DNA of 35,665 nucleotides from an uncultured Lachnoclostridium sp. Lineage in GTDB: Bacteria; Bacillota; Clostridia; Lachnospirales; Lachnospiraceae. Shown piece by piece: positions 7,361 to 16,476 of this stretch. The position numbers were made by a program, and so were the translations under genes. Within the stretch, counting starts at the first letter, position 1, and each line of letters starts with the position of its first letter. Where the stretch lies: contig CANBKJ010000028.1 in NCBI GenBank assembly GCA_947369165.1, positions 1 to 35,665 on the forward strand. Direction: 5' to 3'. The notes under the pieces were generated by a model. It ran no database searches, was not told the DNA's origin, and saw nothing but the letters and a program-made list of their open reading frames with translations.

Positions 7361-8551
7361 ATGGCAGAATTAGAAAGAATGTCAGGCAATGAGGCCGTTG
7401 CCCATGCTATCAAACAGGTAGAGCCGGATGTAATGCCGGCGTTTCCGATCACACCTTCTACAGAGCTTCCACAATTTGTATCCAATTTTATCGCAAATGG
7501 TGAGATCAATACCGAATTTATTCCTGTGGAAAGCGAACACAGTTCCATGAGCGCTGCTATCGGTGCATCAGCCGCCGGCGCCAGAGCACTGACTGCCACT
7601 TCTTCCTGTGGGCTTGCCCTGATGTGGGAAGTGTTATATGTGGCGGCATCAAACCGTCTGCCGATCTGTATGGCAGTGGTAAACCGGGCCTTGTCGGGAC
7701 CGCTGAATATCAACAGTGAACACTCTGACAGTATGGGAGCCAGAGATTCCGGCTGGCTTCAGATCTATGCAGAAAACAACCAGGAAGCTTATGACAATTT
7801 CATTCAGGCATACCGGATCGCAGAACATAAGGATGTGATGCTTCCCATCATGATCTGCCAGGATGGATTTATTACCAGCCACGCGGTGGAAAATATCACT
7901 CTGGAAGATACCGGACTGGTGAAAAAATTTGTGGGTGAATACGATCCGGAGCACTATCTGCTGAACCCGGAAGAGGTGATGGCAGTGGGGCCCTATGCGG
8001 TATCAAATTATTGCATGGAAGCAAAAAAGGCACAGGCGGAGGCGATGATCCGCGCCAAACAGGTGATCCTGGATGTAGCAAAGGAATTTGGCGAACTTAC
8101 CGGAAGAAAATACGGTCTGTTTGAAGAATATAAATTAAGAGATGCGGAATACGCAATCGTTGCTATTGGTTCTGCCTGCGGCACCATTAAAGATACGGTG
8201 GACAGGCTGAGAAAGCAGGGTAAAAAAGTGGGGCTTCTCAAAGTTCGTGTATTCCGTCCCTTCCCCGGAAGGGAGATGGCAAAGGCATTGAAAAAATGTA
8301 AAGCGGTAGCTATCTTAGACCGCTGTGAAAGCTACAGTGCCAATGGTGGTCCTCTGGGATCGGAGCTGGAAGCTGCCTTTTACCGGAATAAAAATGTTTC
8401 AGAGGTTATCAACTATGTATACGGTCTTTCTGGCAGGGATTTGACAGTAGAACAGGTAGAGAACGTATATGACGAATTGGCAGAAGCGGCAGAACACGGT
8501 GCGAAAAATGAAAAATACCGTTATATCGGTCTGCGTGACAAGGAGGTATAA
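7361..8551 (+). CDS. 2-oxoacid:ferredoxin oxidoreductase, alpha subunit
   Basis: The 396-residue protein is the alpha (PorA/VorA-like) subunit. The N-terminal pyrimidine-binding domain (about 1-240) contains AFPITPSTELPQ and VESEHSSMSAAIGASAAG, followed by ATSSCGLALMWE; the C-terminal transketolase-like domain (about 255-375) contains LLKVRVFRPFPG and DRCESYSANGGPL. Length agrees with four-subunit enzymes, not with the single-chain clostridial pyruvate:ferredoxin oxidoreductase of about 1170 residues. GGAGGG precedes the ATG. In clostridia such an enzyme often coexists with a single-chain enzyme and may serve branched-chain or other 2-oxoacids, but pyruvate remains possible. It requires the beta subunit for the thiamine diphosphate site. 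Confidence 0.94.
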   Translation: MAELERMSGNEAVAHAIKQVEPDVMPAFPITPSTELPQFVSNFIANGEINTEFIPVESEHSSMSAAIGASAAGARALTATSSCGLALMWEVLYVAASNRLPICMAVVNRALSGPLNINSEHSDSMGARDSGWLQIYAENNQEAYDNFIQAYRIAEHKDVMLPIMICQDGFITSHAVENITLEDTGLVKKFVGEYDPEHYLLNPEEVMAVGPYAVSNYCMEAKKAQAEAMIRAKQVILDVAKEFGELTGRKYGLFEEYKLRDAEYAIVAIGSACGTIKDTVDRLRKQGKKVGLLKVRVFRPFPGREMAKALKKCKAVAILDRCESYSANGGPLGSELEAAFYRNKNVSEVINYVYGLSGRDLTVEQVENVYDELAEAAEHGAKNEKYRYIGLRDKEV

Positions 8552-8555
8552 CATC

Positions 8556-9494
8556 ATGGAACAACAGTTTGATTTCAAGGAAATACAGGGCAGGGAAGAA
8601 CGTCTGGCACCGGGACACCGTATGTGTGCCGGCTGCGGAGGGACCATTGCGGTAAGAAATGTTCTGAAAGCACTTCATCCAGGAGATAAAGCGGTGGTGG
8701 GAAACGCCACAGGATGTCTGGAAGTATCTTCCTTTATGTATCCCTATACGTCATATCAGGACAGCTATATTCATAACGCCTTTGAAAACGCAGGAGCTAC
8801 GCTGAGTGGAGTGGAGGCAGCCTACCGATATATGAAAAAGACCGGCAGACTGGAAGAGAATTATAAGTTCATTACTTTTGGCGGCGACGGCGGCACCTAT
8901 GATATCGGTTTTCAATCCTTGTCTGGTGCTATGGAGAGAGGGCATGACATGGTCTATGTCTGCTACGACAACGGTGCCTATATGAACACCGGCATCCAGC
9001 GCTCATCTGCTACCCCGATGTTTGCCGACACGACAACGACGCCAGCCGGCAAAGTATCCAAAGGAAAGCCCCAGGGCCGGAAGGACCTGGCAGCCATTAT
9101 GGCGGCACACAATATCCCTTATGTAGGACAGACTACTTTTATCGGCAACATGAAAGATCTTTATATAAAATCTGAAAAGGCGATCTATACTGAAGGTCCG
9201 GCATTTTTGAATATTATGGCTCCCTGCCCCCGGGGCTGGCGCTATGATGCACCAGATATCATCGACGTGTGCAAATCTGCGGTAGAGACCTGCTATTGGC
9301 CTCTGTTTGAAGTGGTGAATGGAAAATGGATCCTGAATTATAAGCCGAAAAACAAGCTGCCGATCGAAGATTTTCTAAAACGGCAGGGAAGGTTTAAGCA
9401 TCTTTTCAAACCGGGAAATGAACAGCTGATCGAAGCCTTCCAGCAGGAAGTGGACAGAAGATGGGAAGAGCTGCTGGAGAAATGCGACAGGTAG
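8556..9494 (+). CDS. 2-oxoacid:ferredoxin oxidoreductase, beta subunit (thiamine diphosphate-binding)
   Basis: The 312-residue protein holds the thiamine diphosphate site. It has MCAGCGG (Cys24, Cys27), ATGCLE (Cys54) and APCPRGW (Cys near 224), the four ligands of the proximal 4Fe-4S cluster. The cofactor motif FGGDGGTYDIGFQSLSGAMERG is followed by YDNGAYMNTGIQRS. The frame opens further upstream at 8469, but that would overlap the alpha gene; ATG at 8556 has AAGGAGG eight bases before it and lies four bases after the alpha stop. It is the last gene of the operon. The TAG stop is immediately followed by the dispersed repeat at 9494-9590 and then by a strong terminator. Confidence 0.95.
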   Translation: MEQQFDFKEIQGREERLAPGHRMCAGCGGTIAVRNVLKALHPGDKAVVGNATGCLEVSSFMYPYTSYQDSYIHNAFENAGATLSGVEAAYRYMKKTGRLEENYKFITFGGDGGTYDIGFQSLSGAMERGHDMVYVCYDNGAYMNTGIQRSSATPMFADTTTTPAGKVSKGKPQGRKDLAAIMAAHNIPYVGQTTFIGNMKDLYIKSEKAIYTEGPAFLNIMAPCPRGWRYDAPDIIDVCKSAVETCYWPLFEVVNGKWILNYKPKNKLPIEDFLKRQGRFKHLFKPGNEQLIEAFQQEVDRRWEELLEKCDR

Positions 9495-9590
9495 TGCGGG
9501 AATTCCGAATGATGGCGGGCTGGTAAAACTGCGAAGCAGCAACAGCCCGGTGTTTTAGCCGTGAAATTGTTTGTGCCGCCTGTGGCGGCA
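9494..9590 (+). repeat. Dispersed structured intergenic repeat, copy 1
   Basis: The first 63 bases match copy 2 at 22757-22820 at about 57 positions. The element contains a stem GGGCTG...CAGCCC enclosing a small CTGC-GAA-GCAG hairpin, then GGTGTTTT, then a shared AAATTGTTTGTG, then a terminal hairpin TGCCGCC-TGT-GGCGGCA. It starts at the last base of the beta-subunit stop codon. It may be a non-autonomous mobile repeat or a 3'-end RNA element. I do not know a named family for it. Confidence 0.7.
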
Positions 9591-9623
9591 TGTTTACAAT
9601 ATGATTGATATTATGATACAGTT

Positions 9624-9674
9624 AAAAGATAAAAGCCAGGCACATTTTAGAATATTGCCTGGCTTTTATCTTTT
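9624..9674. terminator. Strong bidirectional terminator between the oxidoreductase operon and the CoA-transferase gene
   Basis: A perfect 19-bp stem pairs 9624-9642 (AAAAGATAAAAGCCAGGCA) with 9656-9674, with a 13-base loop. The stem ends in A and T runs on both strands, serving the convergent genes on either side. Confidence 0.93.
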
Positions 9675-9707
9675 TTAATTCTTTCAAATAATTATTGTTC
9701 GTCTTTC

Positions 9708-11048
9708 TCAGCGGTTGGAACGTCTCCAGATATTCATTTTCTCTGCCTCTTTGATCAGATCGTCCCGGAACTGAGGATGGGCTACGGAGATCAGCGCCTC
9801 CGCTTTCTGCCATGTAGAAAGACCTTTTAAGTTCACCTTTCCGTATTCCGTTACAAACCAATGGGTATTAGCTCTTGTATCAGTTACGATAGAGCCGTTG
9901 GCAAGGGTTGGGCGGATTCTTGATACCAGTTCGCCCTGCTTGTTCTTAAAGGTGGAAGAGCAGCAGATAAAGCTTTTTCCTCCTTTAGAAAGATAGGCGC
10001 CAAGGACAAAATCCAGCTGTCCGCCGGCACCGCTGATATTTTTCGTTCCGGCACTCTCGGCATTGACCTGTCCGTACAGATCAATATCCACGGCATTGTT
10101 AATGGAGATAAAGTTGTCCAGTGCGCTGATGGAGCGTATATCATTGGTATAATCCACCGGTGCGCTCATGCACTCCGGATTGTCATCCAGAAAATCATAG
10201 AGTTTTTTCGTGCCGGCAGCAAAGGCGTAGGTCTGGCGGAAGCGGTCAATATTTTTTCTGGCTCCGGTGATTTTTCCGGCTTTGGAAATATCCACAAAAG
10301 CATCTACATACATTTCCGTATGAACACCAAGATCTTTCAGATCCGATTCTGCGATCATTGAACCTACGGCATTAGGCATGCCGCCGATCCCCAGCTGGAG
10401 GCAGGCACCGTCCGGAATTTCTTCAACGATCAGCTTAGCCACTGCCTGGTCTACTTCCGTAGCTGCAGCAGCTCCCCCCATTTCCGCAATGGCAGGATTG
10501 TCTCCCTCTACGATCATATCAACCTTGGAAATATGAATACCTTCTTCTTTTCCACCAAGACATCTTGGCATATTTTCGTTTACCTCTACGATGATCGTCT
10601 CAGCACGTTCACAGCAGGCTCCCAGATGGGAAGCGCTTGGTCCAAAATTGAAATAACCGTGGGAATCCATTGGCGCCACCTGAAAGACAGCTACGCGGGA
10701 AGGACAGGATAAATCCCGGTAGTACCTTGGAAGTTCCGAATAACGGATGGGCGCATAAAAAGCAAAACCTTTTGCGGCTGCTTTTCTCTCGATTCCACTC
10801 ATATGCCAGGAATTCCATGAAAAATGTTCCCATGGATTTTCAATCTTAAATATTTCCGGCTCCCACATAAGGATACCGCCACGGAACTTCACATCCGTGA
10901 GATCCTTCATTCTCTCAGCCAGCTCCCTGTCAACAGCTACAGGCGTAGTAACGGTCCAGCCATAGTCTACCCAGTCACCAGATTGGATGACTTTTGCCGC
11001 CTCTTTGGCAGTCGTAAGTTTACTTTGGTACATTGCTTCAAAATCCAT
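9708..11048 (-). CDS. but: Butyryl-CoA:acetate CoA-transferase-like (acetyl-CoA hydrolase/transferase family)
   Basis: The 446-residue product belongs to the family that holds 4-hydroxybutyrate CoA-transferase and the butyryl-CoA:acetate CoA-transferase of gut Lachnospiraceae. Seen are GDWVDYGW near 24-31, FGPSASH (135-141), the glycine-rich IGGMPNAVG (221-229), the probable catalytic Glu245 in HTEMYVDAF, and the motif [20 protein letters not shown] (339-358) that resembles the one used to recognise butyrate producers. The reaction would be butyryl-CoA plus acetate to butyrate plus acetyl-CoA. The ATG at 11048 has AAGGAGG 11 bases upstream and a good promoter behind it. It is convergent with the oxidoreductase operon and unlinked in transcription from thl-etfA. 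4-Hydroxybutyrate or propionate use cannot be excluded from sequence, but the pathway context favours butyrate. Confidence 0.85.
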   Translation of the reverse strand: MDFEAMYQSKLTTAKEAAKVIQSGDWVDYGWTVTTPVAVDRELAERMKDLTDVKFRGGILMWEPEIFKIENPWEHFSWNSWHMSGIERKAAAKGFAFYAPIRYSELPRYYRDLSCPSRVAVFQVAPMDSHGYFNFGPSASHLGACCERAETIIVEVNENMPRCLGGKEEGIHISKVDMIVEGDNPAIAEMGGAAAATEVDQAVAKLIVEEIPDGACLQLGIGGMPNAVGSMIAESDLKDLGVHTEMYVDAFVDISKAGKITGARKNIDRFRQTYAFAAGTKKLYDFLDDNPECMSAPVDYTNDIRSISALDNFISINNAVDIDLYGQVNAESAGTKNISGAGGQLDFVLGAYLSKGGKSFICCSSTFKNKQGELVSRIRPTLANGSIVTDTRANTHWFVTEYGKVNLKGLSTWQKAEALISVAHPQFRDDLIKEAEKMNIWRRSNR

Positions 11049-11108
11049 CGTTCCAATATCCTCCTTATACTCATAAATAGTTATATTTCCATATTTTATT
11101 TAATTTAC

Positions 11109-11137
11109 ATTTTATCATTCATAAAATACATGGTCAA
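11109..11137 (-). promoter_or_regulatory. Promoter of the CoA-transferase gene
   Basis: On the minus strand TTGACC (complement of 11132-11137) and TAAAAT (complement of 11109-11114) are 17 bases apart, about 60 bases before the start codon at 11048. Confidence 0.7.
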
Positions 11138-11173
11138 GTGAAATTTGCCTGTGTCTCATGGCGTATCATAGAC

Positions 11174-11202
11174 TTGTATATATTATGAGATTATTATATA
11201 AT
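11174..11202 (+). promoter_or_regulatory. Promoter of the leucine-rich-repeat protein gene
   Basis: TTGTAT (11174-11179), 17-base spacer, TATAAT (11197-11202). It would give a 5' untranslated region of roughly 85 bases before ATG 11293. It diverges from the CoA-transferase promoter, which lies 37 bases away. Confidence 0.65.
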
Positions 11203-11292
11203 AGTAGCCAATATGGAGAATGTACGATCTTTGCCTATGCCCATTAGCCAGAAGATACCAGCAGATCAGAATCAGCAGTGGAGGAAAAAGAA

Positions 11293-14200
11293 ATGAAAAT
11301 GATATTAAGGGAATATGTCAGGAGATGGATTGCAGTTATCGTTATTGTGACATTAACTATTACATTAACGTCTGGCATGACCAAAACATTGAGAGCACAG
11401 GAGAAGAGTCTTACCACTTGGCAGGTCACTGTTATGGCGGAAGATGGTGGGGAAATTGAACTGGAAGTGACAGGAAACAGTCTGCAGTCAGCATTGTCAT
11501 CAAAGAATATAAAATATCCTGATGTAACATGCCTAAAGGCAATTAGTGGTACGATAACATATACAGATTGGAGGCATATTTTTGATAACAGCGGGAATGA
11601 TTCAAGTACTGTATCCACTGGTTTCACCAACCTTTCTAGTTTTTTGGCAGAGGAAGGAGTGATAAGTGATGGTGAACTTCCAAGACTCAATTTCCCTAAA
11701 AGTCTGGTAACATTGAAGCTTCCGGCAGGAGTGACAGAAATCAGAAACTATGCATTTGAGGGCTACAACAAACTTCAGACTGTATACCTTCCGGATGGGA
11801 TCCAGGGAATAGGAAATTGTGCATTTTATCAATGCAGCAGTCTCGAAGAGATATCACTTCCAAATGAGATCGAAAATATAGGAATGTCTGCATTTCAGGA
11901 TTGCACCAGTCTCCAGGAAGTGTCTCTTCCAGATCAAATTACCAGTATCGGGAAAAGCGCATTTGAGGGCTGTACCAGTCTCCAGAAAGTGTCTCTTCTT
12001 AATCAGATAACTGGTCCTGATCAGATAACCAGCATTGGGGAAAGTGCATTTGAGGGATGCACCAGTTTGCGCGAAGCAATTCTTCCTAAAGGCATAACGG
12101 AACTTCCGATGAATATTTTTTATGGCTGCCAGAATCTACAAAAGGTAATAATTCCAGATGATGTAACAAAAATTGGATTTAGTGCATTTTATGAATGCCA
12201 AAGTATGGAGAGGATCGTTCTCCCGGATGGTCTGACAGAAATAGGTCCTGGTGCATTTTATAATTGTAAGAGTTTAAAAGAAATCAATCTGCCTGAAGGT
12301 ATAACAGTAATATCCTCTCAAACTTTTAAGTTTTGCCATAACCTTGAAAAGGTGGCTATCTCTGGAAAAGTGACGAAAATACTGAACGAGGCATTTATGA
12401 CTTGTACAAATCTAAAAGACATAATACTTCCGGACAGTGTCGAAACTATTGAAACATTTGCATTCAGAGGCTGCACATCAATTGAAAAAATAACTATTCC
12501 CTCTGGTGTGGATAAGCTGAAGTCCGGTGCATTTTTGGGATGTAGGAATCTCAAAGAGGTAACTCTTCCCAATGGAATCCTTTTAGATAATGAAGAGGGA
12601 AATACGGGGGTAGATATATATTTTAAAGTGATATTTGGGGATTGTCCCATCCAGGTCTTAAATATTATATTGAAAAAAGGGGAGGGAGCTGACGGTAATA
12701 TAACTCCGGTGACACTGGGACAAAACCTTCCATTTTATCCCATTGATACGGAGCGTGCTCTTTTCTTTTATTCGTCAGACCATACGTTGTTATCTGATAA
12801 GACAACGCCGACTTTAGATGAGGTAGCAAAGGTATATCTGGCTGTTGAAGATGGGGATACCGAAGATAACCTTTGGTATGACTGGAAAATCGGACAGGCA
12901 TATCAGGTGGAAAACCGTCTGAGCCATCTTAGCAGCAGTAATGATGGGTTGGTATGGAAAAATACGGAAGGGGACTATACTGCCACATTGAGTGGAATAG
13001 AGGATGAGGGAAAGCAATATCGGTCTCCGGATACCATTCATATAACGGTGGGAGGCCGGGAAGCCGTCCCCGGAACAGACTATTCATATGATCCGGATAC
13101 GGGTGATCTTGTGATTTTCAAAGGCTCCATCGACGGAAATATTGTAATCACTGCAGAAGGAACCTTGATCACATTTGACCTCAAGGTCAATACAAGTGGA
13201 ACCGGAGCAGTTACCTTGAAAACATCAGAAACTACAGTAACCACCGATGGGAATGCTTCTATAGAAATGACGGTGGACAGTGGCGAAGATGTCCGGTTTA
13301 CCTTCCAGCCGTCAGAAGAGTCCGGCTCCTATACCTTTACCATCGACGGAGAGGAAAAACAGGCAGAAGGAAACACCTATAGGATTCCCAGTATCCAGAG
13401 CAGCCACACGGTTGTGGTAACTTTTGTAGGATTCCCCCAGCCAACGCCAACGATGGAACCGACCCCCACACCTGTTGTAACGCCCACTCCGTCGGCACCG
13501 CCGCTCCCTACAGAACCGCCGGTGCCGACGGAGACACCAGTACCAACAGAACCACCAGCGCCTTCCGTTACTCCGGAGGCGATGCCATCTCTGGCACCAA
13601 CTCCGTCCCCTGTGGCAACACCGGAGGTTTCTGCAACTCCCCTTCCGGACAAAAACATCTCCGCCATTACGGACGGCCTGGGCGTCTCCCCGGATACAGC
13701 AGTGAAGATTCAGGCGGCGGCAAAAGAACTGGATGTTCCCATGGATACGATCCTGGTGACGGAACAGACCATACAGTCCCAGAAGACCGATAAGGACATA
13801 AAGGGGGCATATTTTGCCAGGATCCAGGCGAGGGCATCCCAGATCACGGAAAACAACATCAAACTGACCTGGAACCGGGTGAAGGGGGCAGACGGTTACG
13901 AGGTGTACGGCAACCGGTGCAACACAAAAAAATGGATCTACGAATATAAACGGAAGAACACCATAAAAAACGGAGCGAAAAAATCCTATATTGACCGGAA
14001 ATGCAAAAAGGGAACGTATTATAAGTACATGGTGCGTGCTTACAAGATGATCGATGGGAAGAAAGTGACCATTGCTGCCTCCAAGACGATCCACGTCATT
14101 ACGAAAGGCGGAAAAAACGGAAATGCCAGGTCCGTGAAGCTGAACAAAAATAAAGTCACCTTAAAGGCAGGTAAGACATGGCGCATCAAGGCAAAAGAGA

Positions 14201-14376
14201 TCAAAGAATCGAAACCGCTGCGGCACCACCGGGAGGTCAGCTTTGAGTCCAGCCGTCCCCAGACAGCCACCGTCTCCAAAAAAGGCGTCATAAAGGCGAA
14301 GAAAAAGGGGAAATGTACCATTTTTGCCTATGCCCAGAGCGGTGTCTACAGGAAGGTTCAGGTTACGGTAAAATGA
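11293..14376 (+). CDS. BspA-like leucine-rich-repeat surface protein
   Basis: The 1027-residue secreted protein has these parts. A long basic-hydrophobic signal segment lies at residues 1-36. LRR_5/BspA-type repeats occupy about 125-435, with the recurring pattern LP-x-x-ITSIG-x-SAFEGCTSL and one repeat every 23 residues or so. Beta-rich domains (about 440-710) include an InlB-B-like tract. A Pro/Thr-rich linker (about 716-786) is built of PTEPPVPTETP units. A fibronectin-III-like domain (about 845-935, KLTWNRVKGADGYEVYG) is followed by a C-terminal BIG2-like domain (about 943-1027). No sortase signal is seen. BspA-like proteins bind host or bacterial surfaces; the ligand here is unknown. A GTG at 11278 opens the frame, but GGAGG lies eight bases before ATG 11293, so I chose that. 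One repeat contains an extra NQITGP insertion from a short tandem duplication near 12000-12030. Confidence 0.88.
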   Translation: MKMILREYVRRWIAVIVIVTLTITLTSGMTKTLRAQEKSLTTWQVTVMAEDGGEIELEVTGNSLQSALSSKNIKYPDVTCLKAISGTITYTDWRHIFDNSGNDSSTVSTGFTNLSSFLAEEGVISDGELPRLNFPKSLVTLKLPAGVTEIRNYAFEGYNKLQTVYLPDGIQGIGNCAFYQCSSLEEISLPNEIENIGMSAFQDCTSLQEVSLPDQITSIGKSAFEGCTSLQKVSLLNQITGPDQITSIGESAFEGCTSLREAILPKGITELPMNIFYGCQNLQKVIIPDDVTKIGFSAFYECQSMERIVLPDGLTEIGPGAFYNCKSLKEINLPEGITVISSQTFKFCHNLEKVAISGKVTKILNEAFMTCTNLKDIILPDSVETIETFAFRGCTSIEKITIPSGVDKLKSGAFLGCRNLKEVTLPNGILLDNEEGNTGVDIYFKVIFGDCPIQVLNIILKKGEGADGNITPVTLGQNLPFYPIDTERALFFYSSDHTLLSDKTTPTLDEVAKVYLAVEDGDTEDNLWYDWKIGQAYQVENRLSHLSSSNDGLVWKNTEGDYTATLSGIEDEGKQYRSPDTIHITVGGREAVPGTDYSYDPDTGDLVIFKGSIDGNIVITAEGTLITFDLKVNTSGTGAVTLKTSETTVTTDGNASIEMTVDSGEDVRFTFQPSEESGSYTFTIDGEEKQAEGNTYRIPSIQSSHTVVVTFVGFPQPTPTMEPTPTPVVTPTPSAPPLPTEPPVPTETPVPTEPPAPSVTPEAMPSLAPTPSPVATPEVSATPLPDKNISAITDGLGVSPDTAVKIQAAAKELDVPMDTILVTEQTIQSQKTDKDIKGAYFARIQARASQITENNIKLTWNRVKGADGYEVYGNRCNTKKWIYEYKRKNTIKNGAKKSYIDRKCKKGTYYKYMVRAYKMIDGKKVTIAASKTIHVITKGGKNGNARSVKLNKNKVTLKAGKTWRIKAKEIKESKPLRHHREVSFESSRPQTATVSKKGVIKAKKKGKCTIFAYAQSGVYRKVQVTVK

Positions 14377-14446
14377 TTTAAATGTTCACATTAAGGTTAA
14401 CTTAAGAACAGATTAAAAAATATATGAATTTTAGATTGATAATTAT

Positions 14447-14475
14447 TTGACAACTTCAAACAGGAATGTTATGAT
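14447..14475 (+). promoter_or_regulatory. Promoter of coaD
   Basis: Consensus TTGACA (14447-14452), 17-base spacer, TATGAT (14470-14475), about 80 bases upstream of the coaD start. The 70 bases before it are AT-rich and hold no visible gene. Confidence 0.75.
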
Positions 14476-14555
14476 AGGTAATGTGAGTGGTGGGACAACG
14501 CATTGTGAAAAAATTAACAAAGTAATTCGGTATAAGCCTGATAAGGGAGATTCTT

Positions 14556-15035
14556 ATGATAAAAGCAGTATATCCCGGCAGCTTTGATCCTGTTACCTAT
14601 GGACATCTTGACATTATCAAGAGGGCATCAAAGGTAGTAGACGAGGTCATTGTAGCCATTTTAAAAAATAACAGCAAAAATCCTCTCTTTTCTTTGGAGG
14701 AAAGGGTTCGTATGCTTGAGGATACGACAGAAGAATTTCCCAATGTCAAAATACAGACCTTCGACGGGCTTACAGTGGATTTTGCCAGGAGTGTGGAGGC
14801 AAAGGTTATGATCCGTGGACTCCGTGCTGTTTCAGACTTTGAGTCGGAGATGCAGATCGCCCAGACAAACCACAGTCTGGATCCGGATATCGATACGATG
14901 TTTTTTACGACGAGCCTTGAATATGCTTTTCTGAGTTCTACGATTGTGAGAGAGGTGGCTTCCTATGGTTCCGATGTGTCCAAAATGGTGCCGGCGGCTG
15001 TAGAAAAGATGTTGAGAAAAAAATATGCCCGATGA
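14556..15035 (+). CDS. coaD: Phosphopantetheine adenylyltransferase
   Basis: The 159-residue protein matches CoaD in length and sequence. It has the nucleotidyltransferase signature YPGSFDPVTYGHLDII with the HxGH-like TYGH (14-17), RGLRAVSDFESEMQ, and the second motif LSSTIVRE near 128. CoaD transfers AMP from ATP to 4'-phosphopantetheine, giving dephospho-CoA, the penultimate step of CoA synthesis. AGGGAG precedes the ATG by eight bases. It has its own promoter and lies 128 bases upstream of thl. Whether it is co-transcribed with the butyrate operon is open: no terminator with a T-run is visible in between, but a separate thl promoter is possible. Confidence 0.97.
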   Translation: MIKAVYPGSFDPVTYGHLDIIKRASKVVDEVIVAILKNNSKNPLFSLEERVRMLEDTTEEFPNVKIQTFDGLTVDFARSVEAKVMIRGLRAVSDFESEMQIAQTNHSLDPDIDTMFFTTSLEYAFLSSTIVREVASYGSDVSKMVPAAVEKMLRKKYAR

Positions 15036-15054
15036 CAGAGATCTCTCATGTCAG

Positions 15055-15083
15055 TTACAGAAAGTGAAAAGGGGAGTTATGCT
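15055..15083 (+). promoter_or_regulatory. Possible promoter of the butyrate operon
   Basis: TTACAG (15055-15060), 17-base spacer, TATGCT (15078-15083). Only moderately close to consensus. It is followed by a CCGGAA-TTAC-TTCCGG hairpin at 15106-15121. Confidence 0.4.
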
Positions 15084-15126
15084 TGATAAAGCTCACAGTA
15101 TAAAACCGGAATTACTTCCGGCTCAT

Positions 15127-15144
15127 ATAAAATAATTATTTTAT
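15127..15144. promoter_or_regulatory. 18-bp perfect AT palindrome before the thl ribosome site
   Basis: ATAAAATAATTATTTTAT reads the same on both strands and ends two bases before the AAGGAGG of thl. Together with the hairpin at 15106-15121 it could form an operator or a leader structure for the operon. AT-rich palindromes of this size can also occur by chance. Confidence 0.4.
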
Positions 15145-15163
15145 TAAGGAGGATATAGTTATC

Positions 15164-16348
15164 ATGTCTAAGAAAGTAGTTTTAGCAGGCGCTTGCCGTA
15201 CTGCGATCGGAACAATGGGGGGTACACTCAGTACGACTCCGGCACAGAAGCTGGGTTCTATCGTGATCGAAGAGGCTCTTAAGAGAGCTGGTGTTCCAAA
15301 GGAGCAGGTTGACCATGTATACATGGGCTGTGTTATCCAGGCTGGTCTGGGTCAGAACGTAGCACGTCAGGCTTCTATCAATGCTGGTCTTCCGATTGAG
15401 ACGCCCGCTGTAACGGTGAATGTTGTGTGTGGTTCCGGTCTGAACTGTGTCAATATGGCTGCCCAGATGATCCAGACAGGGGATGCAGATATCGTTGTGG
15501 CAGGTGGTATGGAGAACATGTCCATGGCTCCTTATGCTCTGAAACAGGCACGTTTCGGTTACAGAATGAACAACAATACGATCGTGGATACGATGGTAAA
15601 TGACGCTCTCTGGGATGCATTCAATGACTACCATATGATCCAGACAGCAGACAACATCTGTGCAGACGACAGATGGAAACTGACCCGTGAAGAGCTGGAT
15701 GAGTTTGCAGTTAACAGCCAGAATAAGGCAGTAGCAGCTCAGGAAGCAGGTAAATTTGATGATGAGATCGTTCCTGTAGAAGTAAAACAGAAAAAACAGA
15801 CGGTTGTATTTGACAAAGATGAGGGACCACGTCCGGGTACTTCCATGGAAGGTCTTTCCAAACTTCGTCCAATCAACAAAGATGGTTTTGTTACCGCTGG
15901 TAACGCTTCCGGAATCAATGATGGTGCAGCAGCCGTTGTTGTAATGAGCGAGGAAAAGGCAAAAGAGCTCGGTGTGAAACCGATGGCTACCTTCGTTGCC
16001 GGTGCCCTGGCTGGTGTAGATCCGAAGATCATGGGTATCGGACCAGTTGCTGCCACACAGAAAGTTATGAATAAGACCGGACTCAGCGTAGCAGATATGG
16101 ATCTGATCGAGGCTAATGAGGCATTTGCAGCACAGTCCATCGCAGTAGGAAGAGATCTGGGCTTTGATCTTGAGAAGCTGAATGTAAATGGTGGTGCTAT
16201 CGCTCTCGGACATCCGGTAGGAGCATCCGGATGCCGCATTCTTGTAACACTTCTTCATGAGATGCAGAAACGCGACGCAAAGAAAGGTCTTGCTACCCTT
16301 TGTATCGGTGGTGGAATGGGTTGTGCTACCATCGTTGAGCGCGACTGA
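15164..16348 (+). CDS. thl: Acetyl-CoA acetyltransferase (thiolase)
   Basis: The 394-residue thiolase condenses two acetyl-CoA to acetoacetyl-CoA, the entry to butyryl-CoA. The nucleophile is Cys89 in [11 protein letters not shown]; His350 lies in [11 protein letters not shown] and Cys380 in CIGGGMG. The NEAFAAQ motif and full length agree with biosynthetic thiolases. A strong AAGGAGG 11 bases upstream of the ATG and codon choices typical of highly expressed genes fit a central catabolic role. It is the first gene of thl-crt-hbd-bcd-etfB-etfA. The gap to crt (128 bases) holds two stem-loops, which may set different expression of thl and the rest. Confidence 0.96.
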   Translation: MSKKVVLAGACRTAIGTMGGTLSTTPAQKLGSIVIEEALKRAGVPKEQVDHVYMGCVIQAGLGQNVARQASINAGLPIETPAVTVNVVCGSGLNCVNMAAQMIQTGDADIVVAGGMENMSMAPYALKQARFGYRMNNNTIVDTMVNDALWDAFNDYHMIQTADNICADDRWKLTREELDEFAVNSQNKAVAAQEAGKFDDEIVPVEVKQKKQTVVFDKDEGPRPGTSMEGLSKLRPINKDGFVTAGNASGINDGAAAVVVMSEEKAKELGVKPMATFVAGALAGVDPKIMGIGPVAATQKVMNKTGLSVADMDLIEANEAFAAQSIAVGRDLGFDLEKLNVNGGAIALGHPVGASGCRILVTLLHEMQKRDAKKGLATLCIGGGMGCATIVERD

Positions 16349-16365
16349 TAAAAAGCATTTTAGTT

Positions 16366-16396
16366 CTATGCCAGAGGGGAACAGCCTCTGGCATAG
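16366..16396 (+). other. Stem-loop in the thl-crt gap, first
   Basis: A perfect 12-bp stem, CTATGCCAGAGG (16366-16377) and CCTCTGGCATAG (16385-16396), with a 7-base loop. No T-run follows, so it is more likely an mRNA-stability or processing element, or a leaky attenuator, than a full terminator. Confidence 0.7.
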
Positions 16397-16409
16397 GGAC
16401 TGTTTATAT

Positions 16410-16440
16410 GGAGACTCAGCGGCATGCGGCTGAGTACTCC
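16410..16440 (+). other. Stem-loop in the thl-crt gap, second
   Basis: GGAGACTCAGC pairs with GCTGAGTACTCC with one bulged base and an 8-base loop. It lies 14 bases after the first stem-loop and 20 bases before the crt ribosome site. Confidence 0.55.
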
Positions 16441-16476
16441 GTTCAAACATAATGAATGGAAAGGAGAGTTCCCGAT

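Noticed and set aside
9495-9620. Riboswitch downstream of the oxidoreductase operon
   Set aside because: It is structured, but it lies at the 3' end of one operon and convergent to the next gene, and a similar copy occurs at 22757 in an unrelated context. A repeat fits better than a riboswitch.
13312-14094. 260-codon minus-strand frame in the 3' part of the leucine-rich-repeat gene
   Set aside because: It is rich in Arg and Trp/Gly repeats that mirror the Pro/Thr linker codons; the sense frame continues into clear FN3- and BIG2-like domains.
15182-16450. 422-codon open frame on the minus strand across all of thl
   Set aside because: Thiolase on the plus strand has complete catalytic motifs and a strong ribosome site. 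The antisense frame gives a Cys/His/Ser-rich product with no recognisable domain, a by-product of the biased codon use of a highly expressed gene.
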